64,000 nt of DNA from RYN-111 sp963760125 (GTDB lineage Bacteria > Actinomycetota > Actinomycetes > Mycobacteriales > SCTD01). The notes under the pieces are model-generated. The model was not told the origin of the DNA. It did not search any database and worked only from the letters and a program-made list of their open reading frames with translations. Position 1 is the stretch's first letter; each line of letters opens with the position of its first letter. Positions 16,047 to 24,397 of this stretch are shown piece after piece. Position numbers and translations under genes: made by a program. The DNA lies in contig CAVXBV010000012.1 of the NCBI GenBank assembly GCA_963760125.1, positions 124,001 to 188,000 of the forward strand. The letters run 5' to 3'.

Positions 16047-17623
16047 TGCTTCAGGAAGCGGAGGTTCGGGCGGCGCAACTGCAAGGCCAGGACGTCCCCT
16101 GGTTGCTCGCCCACTGGGCACGCACCAAGCCCGACCATCCGTTCCTCGTCTGGGACCCCCGGGTGGGCGCCGGGTCGACCTGGACCTACGCGAGCTTCTG
16201 GACCGACGTGCGCCGGCTGGCGGCCGGGCTGCACGCCCGCGGCATCGGGGTCGGCGACAAGGTCCTCATCCACGCCGACAACTGTCCCGAAGCCGTCCTG
16301 GCGTGGTACGCCTGCGCGGTGCTCGGCGCGGTCGGCGTCACCACCAACACCCGCTCCGTCGCCGCAGAGGTGGGCTACTTCGTGGACAAGGCGGCCTGCG
16401 TGGCCGCCATCACGCAGCCGCAGTACGCCGCTCTGGTCCGCGAGGCAGGACCGGACCTCGCCTGGGTCGCCCTCACCGACACCGACAGTGGCGTGCCGGC
16501 GGACAGCGACGGGTCCTTCGCCGCCCTCTTCGCCGAGGAGGCGGGCTGCCCCGAGCGCGACCCCGACCCCATGCTGCCCGTCGGGATCTTGTTCACGAGC
16601 GGGACGACGTCCAAGCCGAAAGCCGTGGTCCACACACACGCGAACGCCATCTGGGCGGGGCGCATCGGTCCGCGCAACATCGACCTCGGGGGCAACGACA
16701 CCTACCTGGTCTACCTGCCCTTCTACCACGTGAACGCGCAGTCCTGGTCCTTCTGGTCGGTGCTGGGAGTGGGCGCCACGGTCGTGCTCACCCCGAAGTG
16801 GTCCACCTCGAACTTCTGGCCGATGATCACCAAGCACGAGGTCACGCACATCAGCCTCATGCCGTTCGTCTTCGCGGCCTTCTCCCTGCCGGAGCGGCCG
16901 GCCGTCCACACCCTGCGGGCGGGGGCCTTCGGGATGATCCTGCCCGAGGTCGATGCGTGGCTCGGGATCAGCGTGTACGCCTGCTACGGCATGACCGAGA
17001 CGGTGACGCACGCGATCACGGGCCGACCGCAGGAAGGCTGGCCGCGCTCGTCGATGGGGCACCCGACGCCGGGCTACGAGGTCGTCGTGGTCGACAAGGA
17101 GACCGAGGCGCTGGTCGCGCCGGGCCAGACCGGCGAGCTGTGGCTACGCGGCACGCGCGGGGTCCAGCTGTTCCTCGAGTACTTCGACAACCCCGAGGCC
17201 AATGCGGCGTCCTTCACCAAGGACGGCTGGTTCCGCACCGGAGACATGGTGAAGGTGGTCGAGGGGGGCAACCTCGTCTACACCGATCGCGACAAGGACC
17301 TCATCAAGGTCGGCGGCGAGAACGTGAGCGCCCGCGAGGTGGAGGACGTCGCGCGGACCGTGCCCGGCATCGCCGACATCGCCGTGGTCGGCAAGAAGCA
17401 CGAGTGGCTCGACCGCGTGGTGGTGGCCTTCGTGGTCAAGGCTCCGGGAGCCCCCGCGGACGGCGAGCTGGAGAAGCAGATCATCGCCGCCTGCGCTGCC
17501 CAGCTGGCCGACTTCAAGGTCCCCCGCGCCGTGTACGTCGTCGACGACTTCCCGCGGGCGACCTTGGAGAAGGTGGCCAAGAACGTGCTGCGCGACCAGG
17601 CGGACGCGCAGCCCCCCGTCTGA
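16046..17623 (+). CDS. AMP-dependent acyl-CoA synthetase (FadD, position of fadD17)
   Basis: A 525-residue ANL-superfamily ligase that activates a carboxylic acid to its CoA thioester through an acyl-adenylate. The P-loop is ILFTSGTTSKPKAVVHTH; YGMTETVTHA is the A5 motif; GWFRTGDMVKV and DRDKDLIKVGGENVSAREVE are the hinge region, with the final catalytic Lys in ATLEKVAKN. It is the third gene of the sterol operon, the slot held by fadD17 in M. tuberculosis, but its N-terminus (WLLAHWARTKPDHPFLVW) differs from FadD17 as I recall it, so I leave the symbol empty. Side-chain fatty acids of sterols are the likely substrates. Confidence 0.85.
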   Translation: MLQEAEVRAAQLQGQDVPWLLAHWARTKPDHPFLVWDPRVGAGSTWTYASFWTDVRRLAAGLHARGIGVGDKVLIHADNCPEAVLAWYACAVLGAVGVTTNTRSVAAEVGYFVDKAACVAAITQPQYAALVREAGPDLAWVALTDTDSGVPADSDGSFAALFAEEAGCPERDPDPMLPVGILFTSGTTSKPKAVVHTHANAIWAGRIGPRNIDLGGNDTYLVYLPFYHVNAQSWSFWSVLGVGATVVLTPKWSTSNFWPMITKHEVTHISLMPFVFAAFSLPERPAVHTLRAGAFGMILPEVDAWLGISVYACYGMTETVTHAITGRPQEGWPRSSMGHPTPGYEVVVVDKETEALVAPGQTGELWLRGTRGVQLFLEYFDNPEANAASFTKDGWFRTGDMVKVVEGGNLVYTDRDKDLIKVGGENVSAREVEDVARTVPGIADIAVVGKKHEWLDRVVVAFVVKAPGAPADGELEKQIIAACAAQLADFKVPRAVYVVDDFPRATLEKVAKNVLRDQADAQPPV

Positions 17624-17624
17624 G

Positions 17625-19025
17625 CTACTTCTTGAGGTTCGGGCCGCCGACGAGGGTGCCGAGCAGGCCCGCGTTGTCGTCAAGCGTCTCGACCTTCGTG
17701 GCTTCGCACGTCGCCAGGCAGGCATCGACGAACGTGGCCCACGGCGCACCGTCCGGTGCGATCTCGACGTCGATGAAGTCCAGGATCCGCCCGCAGCGGC
17801 CGGGTCCGCACTCGTCGACCTTGAGGGCGTGCTTGGGGTCGTTGACGCTGGCCGAGAAGAACACGGGCTTCTTGCCCAAGACGTCGATGCCGGAGGCGAG
17901 GTAGCCGTTCCAGAACGTGCCCTTGCCCTTGGGCTGCGTGCTGCCGTAGTAGGCGATGGCCACCTTGCCCGGCGCGCCGACGGTCAGCGTGGCGAGGTTG
18001 CCCCGGAGCACACCGGGGGCGGTGACGTCCATCGGAGTGGTCCAGGTCTTACCGGTGTTGGTCGACGTGGACAGGACGACGCGGCGGTCGGTGTTCGTCC
18101 ACAGCATGTACAGGTTGCCCTTGGCGTCGACGGCCACGCTGGGGTCGTCACCCTGCACCTTGGAGGTGGGGGCCGGCGTGATCGAGCTCCAGGTGGTGCC
18201 CTCGTCCTTGCTGAACGCGATGGTGGGCGTGTTGCCGCAGCCGGAGTAGGGCAGGTAGATCCAGCCTCGGAAGTCGGTCACGCCGTGCCCGTTCAGGCCG
18301 GAGCACTCCGGGTTGGCGATGTTGGCCGTCGGGAGGAAGGTCAGGCCGCCGTCCAGAGACTTGGTGCAGTCGGTGTAGGCGAGCTTGTTGAAGCAGTAGT
18401 AGACGATCCGCGGGTAGAGCGGCGTCGGGCTCGTGATCGGCTTTCCGGTGAACAGGGTCTGGTGGTCGTTGACCGGCTCACCGCACGACAGCGGGTTGGT
18501 GATCCAGGTCTTGCCCTTGTCGTCGCTGTAGGACAGCTCGTTGCAGGCGGCGTTGAGGTCGATGTCGAAGGTGCGGTCCACCTCAGCGGCGTGGTCCACC
18601 AGGATGTAGGGGTCAAGGGACGTGACATGGGGGCTCACCCCGGCCGCGCCCGGGCTGACGTCCTCGAACGTCTTGCCCTTGTCGCGGGTGAGGATGACTG
18701 CTCGCCCACCCGGCGCCACGGTCTCCAGGGTGTTGAGCGACCCGGCGCAGGACGTCACGCAGCCCGCCCCAGCCGTGACGATGACGGTGCCGTCACGGGT
18801 GATGCCGAGCGTCGGCTCCCCCGCGTGGTGCTTGTAGTCGAACAGCTTCGGGGTGGGCGCCTTGATGCTCGTGGCGACCTTCTTGCCGCCCGCGGTGTGG
18901 GCCGTGGCGTTCCGGGAGCCGGCAGCCGTGGCCTGACCGGCGGTGGCGACAGCCAAGGCCGCAGCGGTCACGGCGGCGAAGGACAGGAGCAGGCGGGCAC
19001 GTGAGGAGCGTTGCTGGGTCGGCAT
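17625..19025 (-). CDS. Secreted Asp-box (BNR/sialidase-fold) repeat protein, paralogue 2
   Basis: A 466-residue exported protein, start ATG at 19025 with GAAGAGAA upstream. The signal peptide is ARLLLSFAAVTAAALAVATAGQATA. Asp-boxes: SDDKGKTW, SKDEGTTW, STNTGKTW. It shares NDHQTLF, RIVYYCFNKLAYTDC, LNGHGVTDFRGWIYLP and DECGPGRCGRILDFIDVEIAP with the protein at 2463-4049, including paired cysteines likely to form disulphides outside the cell. No FRIP motif is seen. It is convergent with the sterol operon (1-bp gap). Both paralogues sit inside the steroid island, suggesting a shared extracellular role, for example binding a substrate; that is inference. Confidence 0.75.
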   Translation of the reverse strand: MPTQQRSSRARLLLSFAAVTAAALAVATAGQATAAGSRNATAHTAGGKKVATSIKAPTPKLFDYKHHAGEPTLGITRDGTVIVTAGAGCVTSCAGSLNTLETVAPGGRAVILTRDKGKTFEDVSPGAAGVSPHVTSLDPYILVDHAAEVDRTFDIDLNAACNELSYSDDKGKTWITNPLSCGEPVNDHQTLFTGKPITSPTPLYPRIVYYCFNKLAYTDCTKSLDGGLTFLPTANIANPECSGLNGHGVTDFRGWIYLPYSGCGNTPTIAFSKDEGTTWSSITPAPTSKVQGDDPSVAVDAKGNLYMLWTNTDRRVVLSTSTNTGKTWTTPMDVTAPGVLRGNLATLTVGAPGKVAIAYYGSTQPKGKGTFWNGYLASGIDVLGKKPVFFSASVNDPKHALKVDECGPGRCGRILDFIDVEIAPDGAPWATFVDACLATCEATKVETLDDNAGLLGTLVGGPNLKK

Positions 19026-19060
19026 GCCGGTTCTCTTCGCCGTACGGCGAGCAAGTCCTG

Positions 19061-19975
19061 CTAGGCGGGGCCCGCCAGTCGCTCGCACTCATCCCAGAGG
19101 CGCTGCCGGTCCACCTCGGTCTCCTTGTTGAGGCCGAACAGGTGGGTCGGGCGAGGGCGGCGGTCGTGCCAGAACAGCCCGCTCGACTGCGCGCCCTCGG
19201 GGGCCCCACCGAGCCACACGATCGTGTCCGCGCCCTGCTCGGCCGTGCGCAGGATCGGTTTCGTGATCTTGCTGAAGGTCTTGAGGGAGTCGGTGATGCC
19301 GGGCGTGGAGGCCCAACCCGGGTGCATGGAGTGCAGCCACGTCGTGGGCATGCGCTGGGCGAGCTGCTCGGTGAGCACTACCTCTGCCCGCTTGGTGCGG
19401 GCGTAGGCCACCGCCGGCTTGTACTGCTGGTTCTGCAGGTCCTCGTCGAGGCGCTGGCCGTACATCCCGCCCGAGCTGACGGTGATCACCCGAGCGCCGT
19501 CGAGCGGCAGGCGGGTGCTCAGCCAGTACGGCCCGAGCACGTTCGTCGCGAAGGCCAGCTCGATGCCGTCGTCGGTGAGGGTCCGCTCGGGAGGCATCAC
19601 GCCGGCGTTGTTGACGAGCACGTCGAGGGGACCCTCCCAGCCGTCGGTGAAGGCGCGCAGCGAGGCGAGCGACGACACGTCGCAGAGGCCGGCGACGGCC
19701 CCCGGGACCTCCGCGGCCGCCTTCTCGGTCCGGCCCGGGTCGCGGCCGACCACGTGGACGGTGGCGCCGAGAGCGGCATACCCCAACGCCGCGGCCTGGC
19801 CGATCCCGCCCGTGGCTCCGGTGACGACGACGACCTTGCCGTCCATGCGGGGCGCGTCGGGGGGCCAGGTGGCGAGGCGCTCGCGGACCGCGAGGCCCGG
19901 ACTCCCGTAGCCCCCCAGCACGCTGCGGTCGAGGACGGTGTCGACGGCGCGACCAAGGGACGCAGCAAGGCTCAT
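19061..19975 (-). CDS. Short-chain dehydrogenase/reductase, DHRS12-like
   Basis: A 304-residue classical SDR with an N-terminal extension of about 45 residues. The NAD(P) motif is VVVVTGATGGIGQAAALGY, then NNAGVMPPER, VITVSSGGMYG with the catalytic Ser, and Y-A-R-T-K as the catalytic YxxxK. Extension plus motif spacing resemble DHRS12-type SDRs. Substrate unknown; the catabolic setting suggests a hydroxysteroid or lipid alcohol. It stands 35 bp upstream of the BNR paralogue 2 start, on the same strand, so they may form an operon. Confidence 0.8.
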   Translation of the reverse strand: MSLAASLGRAVDTVLDRSVLGGYGSPGLAVRERLATWPPDAPRMDGKVVVVTGATGGIGQAAALGYAALGATVHVVGRDPGRTEKAAAEVPGAVAGLCDVSSLASLRAFTDGWEGPLDVLVNNAGVMPPERTLTDDGIELAFATNVLGPYWLSTRLPLDGARVITVSSGGMYGQRLDEDLQNQQYKPAVAYARTKRAEVVLTEQLAQRMPTTWLHSMHPGWASTPGITDSLKTFSKITKPILRTAEQGADTIVWLGGAPEGAQSSGLFWHDRRPRPTHLFGLNKETEVDRQRLWDECERLAGPA

Positions 19976-20054
19976 CTGCCCATCCTGCCCCTCATGACCT
20001 CCCCCTCACACGCCGAGGCACCCCGTAAGGTGCGATCTGCGAAAGGAGCGCTCC

Positions 20055-21374
20055 ATGCCCGACCGTCGTGCGCTTGCGGCTGCCCTGGTTCTCAGCGTGT
20101 CGTGTGCCGCGTGGGCGGCTCCCGCGCGGGCGGACGAGCGCAACCCGACGTCGGCCGAGCGGCAAGCGGCCCGGGACAAGGTCGCCGCTGCCACCCGGGC
20201 GGTGAGCAACCTGCAGGTCAAGGCCGAGTTCGCGATCGAGGTGCACAACGGCCTGCTGGTGAAGGCACGGGCGGCCACGTCCCTCCGGCAGGCGGCAGAA
20301 GTGCGCGCTGACGCAGCCCGCTCCGCTCTCGCGTCGGCTCAGCAAGCGGCCGACACGGCGCTCGCGCGCGCCGGTCGGGTCGCCGTGGAGTCGGTCACCG
20401 CCACCCGGACCAGTGCCGCTGCGCACGACGCCGCCGTGGGCGCCCAGACGGCGCTCGACCAGATGGCGGCCAGTGCGTTCCGCGGGCAGGGTCGGTTCGG
20501 CATGATCGCGGCCCTGCTCACGGCCCATGACCCGATCGAGTTGGCGAACAGCCACCACCTCATGAACTCCGTCGCGGACCACCAGAACCGGATCGTCTCG
20601 GACCTGGAAGTCGCCAAGGCGCTCGCGGAGAGCAGCGCGACCGCCGCGGCACGGGCCAAGGAGGAGGCGGACCAGTCCGCTCGGGCGGCCACGACGGCCG
20701 TGCAGCGTCGCGAGCGAGCCGGGGCCGCCGCGGAGAGCGCGAACAGGGACGCGGCGCGGGACGCGCAGGCTGCTCACCTCGTGCTCGACCAGGCCCACCG
20801 CGCCCAGTCACGGGCCACCTCGCTCATCGCTCGCGCGCAGCACGCCCTGCACCGGGCGGTGCTGACGTCCGCGCAGCTCGAACGCGCCGCCGCTGCGGCC
20901 CGCGCAGAGGCGGCCGCGGCGCGGCGAGCCGCGGCGGCGAGCGCCACCGCGACGCCGCCGAGTGACGCGGCAGCGACGGCGATCCGCTGGGCCTACACGC
21001 AGATCGGCGTCCCGTACTCCTGGGGTGGGGGCGATGAGAACGGGCCGACCTACGGTTTCGCGCAAGGCGCAGGCACCAAGGGCTTCGACTGCTCGGGGTT
21101 GACGTTGTACGCCTACGCCCAGGCCGGAATCCGGCTCGACCACTACACCGGGAGTCAGTGGAACCAAGGCAAGCGGATCAGCGCCCGCGCGGACCTCCGT
21201 CCCGGCGACCTGATGTTCTTCGCCTACGACAGCAGCGATTCCTCGACGATCCACCACGTCGGGATGTACGTCGGGGACGGCAAGATGATCGAGGCGCCCT
21301 ACACCGGCGAGGTGGTGCGCGTCGCGAGCTCGAACCGTTCGGACTTCATCGGCGGAACCCGGCCGTGGGCGTGA
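20055..21374 (+). CDS. Secreted NlpC/P60 peptidoglycan endopeptidase with coiled-coil region
   Basis: A 439-residue exported cell-wall hydrolase of the RipA/Mep type. ATG follows GAAAGGAG by 7 bases. Signal peptide: ALAAALVLSVSCAAWAAPARA. Residues about 30-295 are Ala/Arg-rich heptad-like helices that would form a long coiled coil controlling access to the enzyme. The C-terminal NlpC/P60 domain (about 305-439) has the catalytic Cys in KGFDCSGLTLYAYAQAG and the His in HHVGMYVGDGKMIEAP. It cleaves D-Glu to diamino acid bonds in stem peptides and acts in division or wall turnover. The next gene overlaps by 4 bases. Confidence 0.9.
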   Translation: MPDRRALAAALVLSVSCAAWAAPARADERNPTSAERQAARDKVAAATRAVSNLQVKAEFAIEVHNGLLVKARAATSLRQAAEVRADAARSALASAQQAADTALARAGRVAVESVTATRTSAAAHDAAVGAQTALDQMAASAFRGQGRFGMIAALLTAHDPIELANSHHLMNSVADHQNRIVSDLEVAKALAESSATAAARAKEEADQSARAATTAVQRRERAGAAAESANRDAARDAQAAHLVLDQAHRAQSRATSLIARAQHALHRAVLTSAQLERAAAAARAEAAAARRAAAASATATPPSDAAATAIRWAYTQIGVPYSWGGGDENGPTYGFAQGAGTKGFDCSGLTLYAYAQAGIRLDHYTGSQWNQGKRISARADLRPGDLMFFAYDSSDSSTIHHVGMYVGDGKMIEAPYTGEVVRVASSNRSDFIGGTRPWA

Positions 21375-21853
21375 GGTTCGACGCTGCCGGCCCGGTCGGC
21401 TCCGTGGTGCGACGCACGGTCGGCCATCCTCGCGTGTCTCGCCTCACCCTGGCCGTGATGCCGACGGTCGACCGCGGCCTGAGCCGGCTGACCGGCGGTC
21501 GCTTCGTGCTCAGCCAGCTGCTCGTCCCGACGCTGGTCCTGCACACCACCGGGGCCAAGTCGGGCCTGCCTCGCACCTCGCCCCTGGCGACCCTGGCCGG
21601 TGATGGCGGGTGGTACGTCGTGGGCAGCAACTTCGGCGGCGGCACTCACCCCGGCTGGTCGGCGAACCTGCTCGTCCACCGGCAGGCGACCGTGGTCCAC
21701 GCGGGGCGCTCGGTGCCGGTGACGGCCCGGCTGCTGGACGAGGTCGAGAAGGCCGCAGTCTGGCCACGGCTCCGAGCGGTCTGGCCCGCGTACGACGACT
21801 ACGTCGCGCGGAGCGGCCGTGACCTTCGCGTGTTCCACCTGCTGCCGGTCTAG
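21371..21853 (+). CDS. DDN-type F420-dependent nitroreductase family protein, copy 1
   Basis: A 160-residue protein with the split beta-barrel fold of the deazaflavin-dependent nitroreductase family: VLHTTGAKSGLPRTSPLATLAGDGGWYVVGSNFGGGTHPGW, NLLVHRQATV and the ending WPAYDDYVARSGRDLRVFHL. Family members use F420H2 to reduce quinones or nitro compounds at the membrane. GTG at 21371 overlaps the NlpC/P60 stop (GTGA). The downstream copy 2 is 9 bp away. Some family members lack activity, so function is inferred. Confidence 0.8.
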   Translation: MRFDAAGPVGSVVRRTVGHPRVSRLTLAVMPTVDRGLSRLTGGRFVLSQLLVPTLVLHTTGAKSGLPRTSPLATLAGDGGWYVVGSNFGGGTHPGWSANLLVHRQATVVHAGRSVPVTARLLDEVEKAAVWPRLRAVWPAYDDYVARSGRDLRVFHLLPV

Positions 21854-21862
21854 AGTCGACGG

Positions 21863-22300
21863 ATGCCTCTCACCGGTGAGTACGAGCCCAGCGCCTGGGC
21901 GCCCGTCGCGGACCAGGTCGCCCTCTTCGAGGCGACCGACGGCCGGGAGGGCGACACGTTCGACGGGGGGCCGTGCATCATCCTCACGACGCTCGGCAAC
22001 AAGAGCGGGAAGCTGCGCAAGACCCCGCTGATCCGCATCGAGCACGAGGGCCGCTACGCCGTGATCGCTTCGCTCGGTGGTGCCCCGGACCACCCGGTCT
22101 GGTTCCACAACGTGGTGGCAAACCCCCTCGTGATGCTGCAGGACGGCGCGGACCGCAAGGACTACCAGGCCCACGTCGCCACCGGCGAGGAGAAGGCCAC
22201 CTGGTGGGCGCGGGCGGTCGAGGTCTGGCCGGCGTACGACACCTACCAGGCGTCCACCGACCGCGAGATCCCCCTGATGGTGCTGGACCCCGTCGACTAG
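21863..22300 (+). CDS. DDN-type F420-dependent nitroreductase family protein, copy 2
   Basis: A 145-residue paralogue of the preceding gene and closer to the canonical Ddn pattern: GGPCIILTTLGNKSGKLRKTPLIRIEHEGRYAVIAS, then GGAPDHPVWFHNVVANPLVMLQDG and WWARAVEVWPAYDTYQASTDREIPLMVL. The Lys-Ser-Gly and the HPVWFHN block bind F420 phosphate and the substrate side. Tandem DDN genes with different cores suggest split substrate ranges. It converges with the MBL gene, 3 bp stop to stop. Confidence 0.85.
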   Translation: MPLTGEYEPSAWAPVADQVALFEATDGREGDTFDGGPCIILTTLGNKSGKLRKTPLIRIEHEGRYAVIASLGGAPDHPVWFHNVVANPLVMLQDGADRKDYQAHVATGEEKATWWARAVEVWPAYDTYQASTDREIPLMVLDPVD

Positions 22301-22303
22301 GTC

Positions 22304-23323
22304 TCAGGTGTAGACCCTGATCCCGTCCACCAGTCGGCTGGTCAGCCGACCCTGGGCGACGAGCAGGTCGAGGTGGGCTCCGGTCTCGAAGACGGCCAGC
22401 ATCGCGTTGAAGGCGTCGAGGTCGGCGAGACGGTGCTCGCGGCGCGTCCATCGCAGGATCCCGGCCACGGCGTACGCCTGCGACGCGCCTGCCCGCACGG
22501 CTGCGTCGATCTCGTCCAGCCGGTGGCCGTGGTGGTCGAGCAGCTGGTCGACGCGGGCGTGCGCCGACGCGGCCACCGGACCGTGCGCGGGCAGCAGCAT
22601 CGCGTCCGGCCGCTCGCGGACGACCCGCAGGGAGTCGAGGAAGGCACCCAACGGGTTCTGCGACAGCACCGGCTCGAACCCGATCGACGGTGTGATCGTC
22701 GGCAGCACGTGGTCCCCCGCGAACAGCAGACCCGCTGCGACGTCGTAGAAGACCAGGTGACCGGCGGTGTGGCCCGGTGTCTCGACGGCCTCCAGGGTGC
22801 GGCCGTTCAGGGCGACAGGTCCCGCGGTGAGCCACTCGTCGGGCGACTCCCACTGGGACAGATCGGCCTGGTGGCCGTCGAGCCAGTTGCCGATGGTGGT
22901 GGCCAGATCGGCCGCGCCGAGCTCGTGGAGCTGGTGCACGTGCCCCATGAGCGGACTGCGTGAGGGGTCCTGCAGCTTGTCCAGGGTGGGCTTCTCGCCC
23001 AGTCCGAGCCCGATCCGGGCGCCCGTCTCGCGACGGACGTCGACGGCCTGGGTGTAGTGGTCCCGGTGCACGTGCGTGACCAGGAACCGCGTGATGTCCC
23101 CGACAACGGCACCCATGGTGGCAAGGCTCGTCGACAGGAGGGCGCGCGACGCGGGAATGGCCCAGCCGGCGTCGATGCAGACCAAGCCGTCCCCGGTGGC
23201 GATCGCGTAGACGTTGACCGCACGCAGGCCGTCGTTGGGGAGCGGGAGCGGGATCCGGTGCACGCCGGGGACGACCTCGAAGGCACCGGGGTCGACCCAG
23301 GGCAGGCTCGAGGTGCTCGTCAC
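22304..23323 (-). CDS. Metallo-beta-lactamase fold hydrolase
   Basis: A 339-residue MBL-fold enzyme, start GTG at 23323 overlapping the aminotransferase stop (GTGA). Metal ligands: THVHRDHYTQ (HxHxDH), HTAGH and FAGDHVLP, all intact, so a dinuclear zinc centre is expected. IPLPLPNDGLRAVNVYAI at the N-terminus and AHGPVAASAHARVDQLLDHH near the end place it with LACTB2- or glyoxalase II-like hydrolases, including acyl thioester and nucleic-acid branches. Substrate is unknown. It is the last gene of a gabD-aminotransferase-MBL operon. Confidence 0.8.
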   Translation of the reverse strand: MTSTSSLPWVDPGAFEVVPGVHRIPLPLPNDGLRAVNVYAIATGDGLVCIDAGWAIPASRALLSTSLATMGAVVGDITRFLVTHVHRDHYTQAVDVRRETGARIGLGLGEKPTLDKLQDPSRSPLMGHVHQLHELGAADLATTIGNWLDGHQADLSQWESPDEWLTAGPVALNGRTLEAVETPGHTAGHLVFYDVAAGLLFAGDHVLPTITPSIGFEPVLSQNPLGAFLDSLRVVRERPDAMLLPAHGPVAASAHARVDQLLDHHGHRLDEIDAAVRAGASQAYAVAGILRWTRREHRLADLDAFNAMLAVFETGAHLDLLVAQGRLTSRLVDGIRVYT

Positions 23324-24390
23324 GGGGTGCGGGCGGCTCGCGCGGCGTCCACGACGCGCGCGTTGTCCTCGGCGCCGCCCACGGTGATGCGCAGGCCCTC
23401 GCCGCTGAAGCAGCGGGTCAGCACCCCGTGCTCCTCGAACACCACCGAGACCCGGTCGCTGTCGTCGCCCGCGGGAAGCCACACGAAGTTGCCCTGAGTC
23501 GGGGGGACGTCCCACCCGATCTCGCGCAGCTGCTGGCGCAGCGGCTCACGGGCAGCCACGACGTCGGCGACCTGCGCGAGGAGCGTGGGCTCAGCCGCCA
23601 GGGACGCGAGGGCTGCGGCCTGGGCAGCGATGGAGACCGAGAACGGCAGGTGCACCTGCTTGAGCGCAGCGGCGACGGCAGGGACGCCGGTGAGGGCGTA
23701 GCCCACGCGGAGCCCCGCGAGGCCGTAGGCCTTGGAGAAGGTGCGCAGCACCACCAGGTTGGGGTGGGTGTCGAGCAGGCGTGTCCCGTCGACCGCGAGC
23801 GGGTCGTTGACGAACTCGGCATAGGCCTCGTCGATCACGACCAGAACGTCTGGTGGCACGGTGGCCAGGAACGCCTTGACCTCGCTCTCCGCCAGCGCCG
23901 GCCCGGTCGGGTTGTTCGGGGTGCACAGCAGCACCAGCCGCGTGCGTGCGGTGACGGCCGCCGCCATGGCGTCGAGGTCGAGGTGGGCGTCGGCGAGCGG
24001 CACCTGGACCGGGGTCGCGCCGGCGATGCGGGTGAGGGTCGGGTAGGCCTCGAAGGAGCGCCACGCGAACACCACCTCGTCGCCCGCGTCACAGCAGATC
24101 GCCACCAGCTCCTGCACCAGCTGGACGCTGCCGCAGCCGACCGCCACGCGCTCCGCGTCCAGGCCGTGCTTGGCCGCGATGGCCTCGATCAGCTGCGTCG
24201 CGGCAGGGTCCGGGTAACGGTTGCTGTCGCCGAGCGCAGCAGCGACGGCGTCGCTCACGGAGCTGAGCATCGGGAAGGGCATCTCGTTGCTGGCGAGGCG
24301 CGCCATCTGCTGGCCGGCAGCCGGTCGCCGGCCGGGCTTGTAGGCACCCATCTGGGTCAGGACGTCGCGCAGGCGGGGTGTCGTCACCAC
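23320..24390 (-). CDS. HisC/Pat-type aminotransferase (class I, PLP)
   Basis: A 356-residue PLP enzyme. RLASNEMPF, AVGCGSVQLVQELVAICC, CTPNNPTGPAL, DEAYAEFVND and TFSKAYGLAGLRVGYALT (Lys is the Schiff-base residue) are the family landmarks. Histidinol-phosphate aminotransferase and the aromatic aminotransferase Pat share this fold and are hard to separate. No other his genes are nearby, so Pat-like use on aromatic amino acids is at least as likely as HisC. It starts 7 bp after the aldehyde dehydrogenase stop and overlaps the MBL gene by 4 bp. Confidence 0.85.
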   Translation of the reverse strand: MVTTPRLRDVLTQMGAYKPGRRPAAGQQMARLASNEMPFPMLSSVSDAVAAALGDSNRYPDPAATQLIEAIAAKHGLDAERVAVGCGSVQLVQELVAICCDAGDEVVFAWRSFEAYPTLTRIAGATPVQVPLADAHLDLDAMAAAVTARTRLVLLCTPNNPTGPALAESEVKAFLATVPPDVLVVIDEAYAEFVNDPLAVDGTRLLDTHPNLVVLRTFSKAYGLAGLRVGYALTGVPAVAAALKQVHLPFSVSIAAQAAALASLAAEPTLLAQVADVVAAREPLRQQLREIGWDVPPTQGNFVWLPAGDDSDRVSVVFEEHGVLTRCFSGEGLRITVGGAEDNARVVDAARAARTP

Positions 24391-24397
24391 CTCGACG

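Noticed and set aside
23320..24390. Calling the aminotransferase HisC of histidine synthesis
   Set aside because: No other his gene is near and Pat-type aromatic aminotransferases share the motifs.
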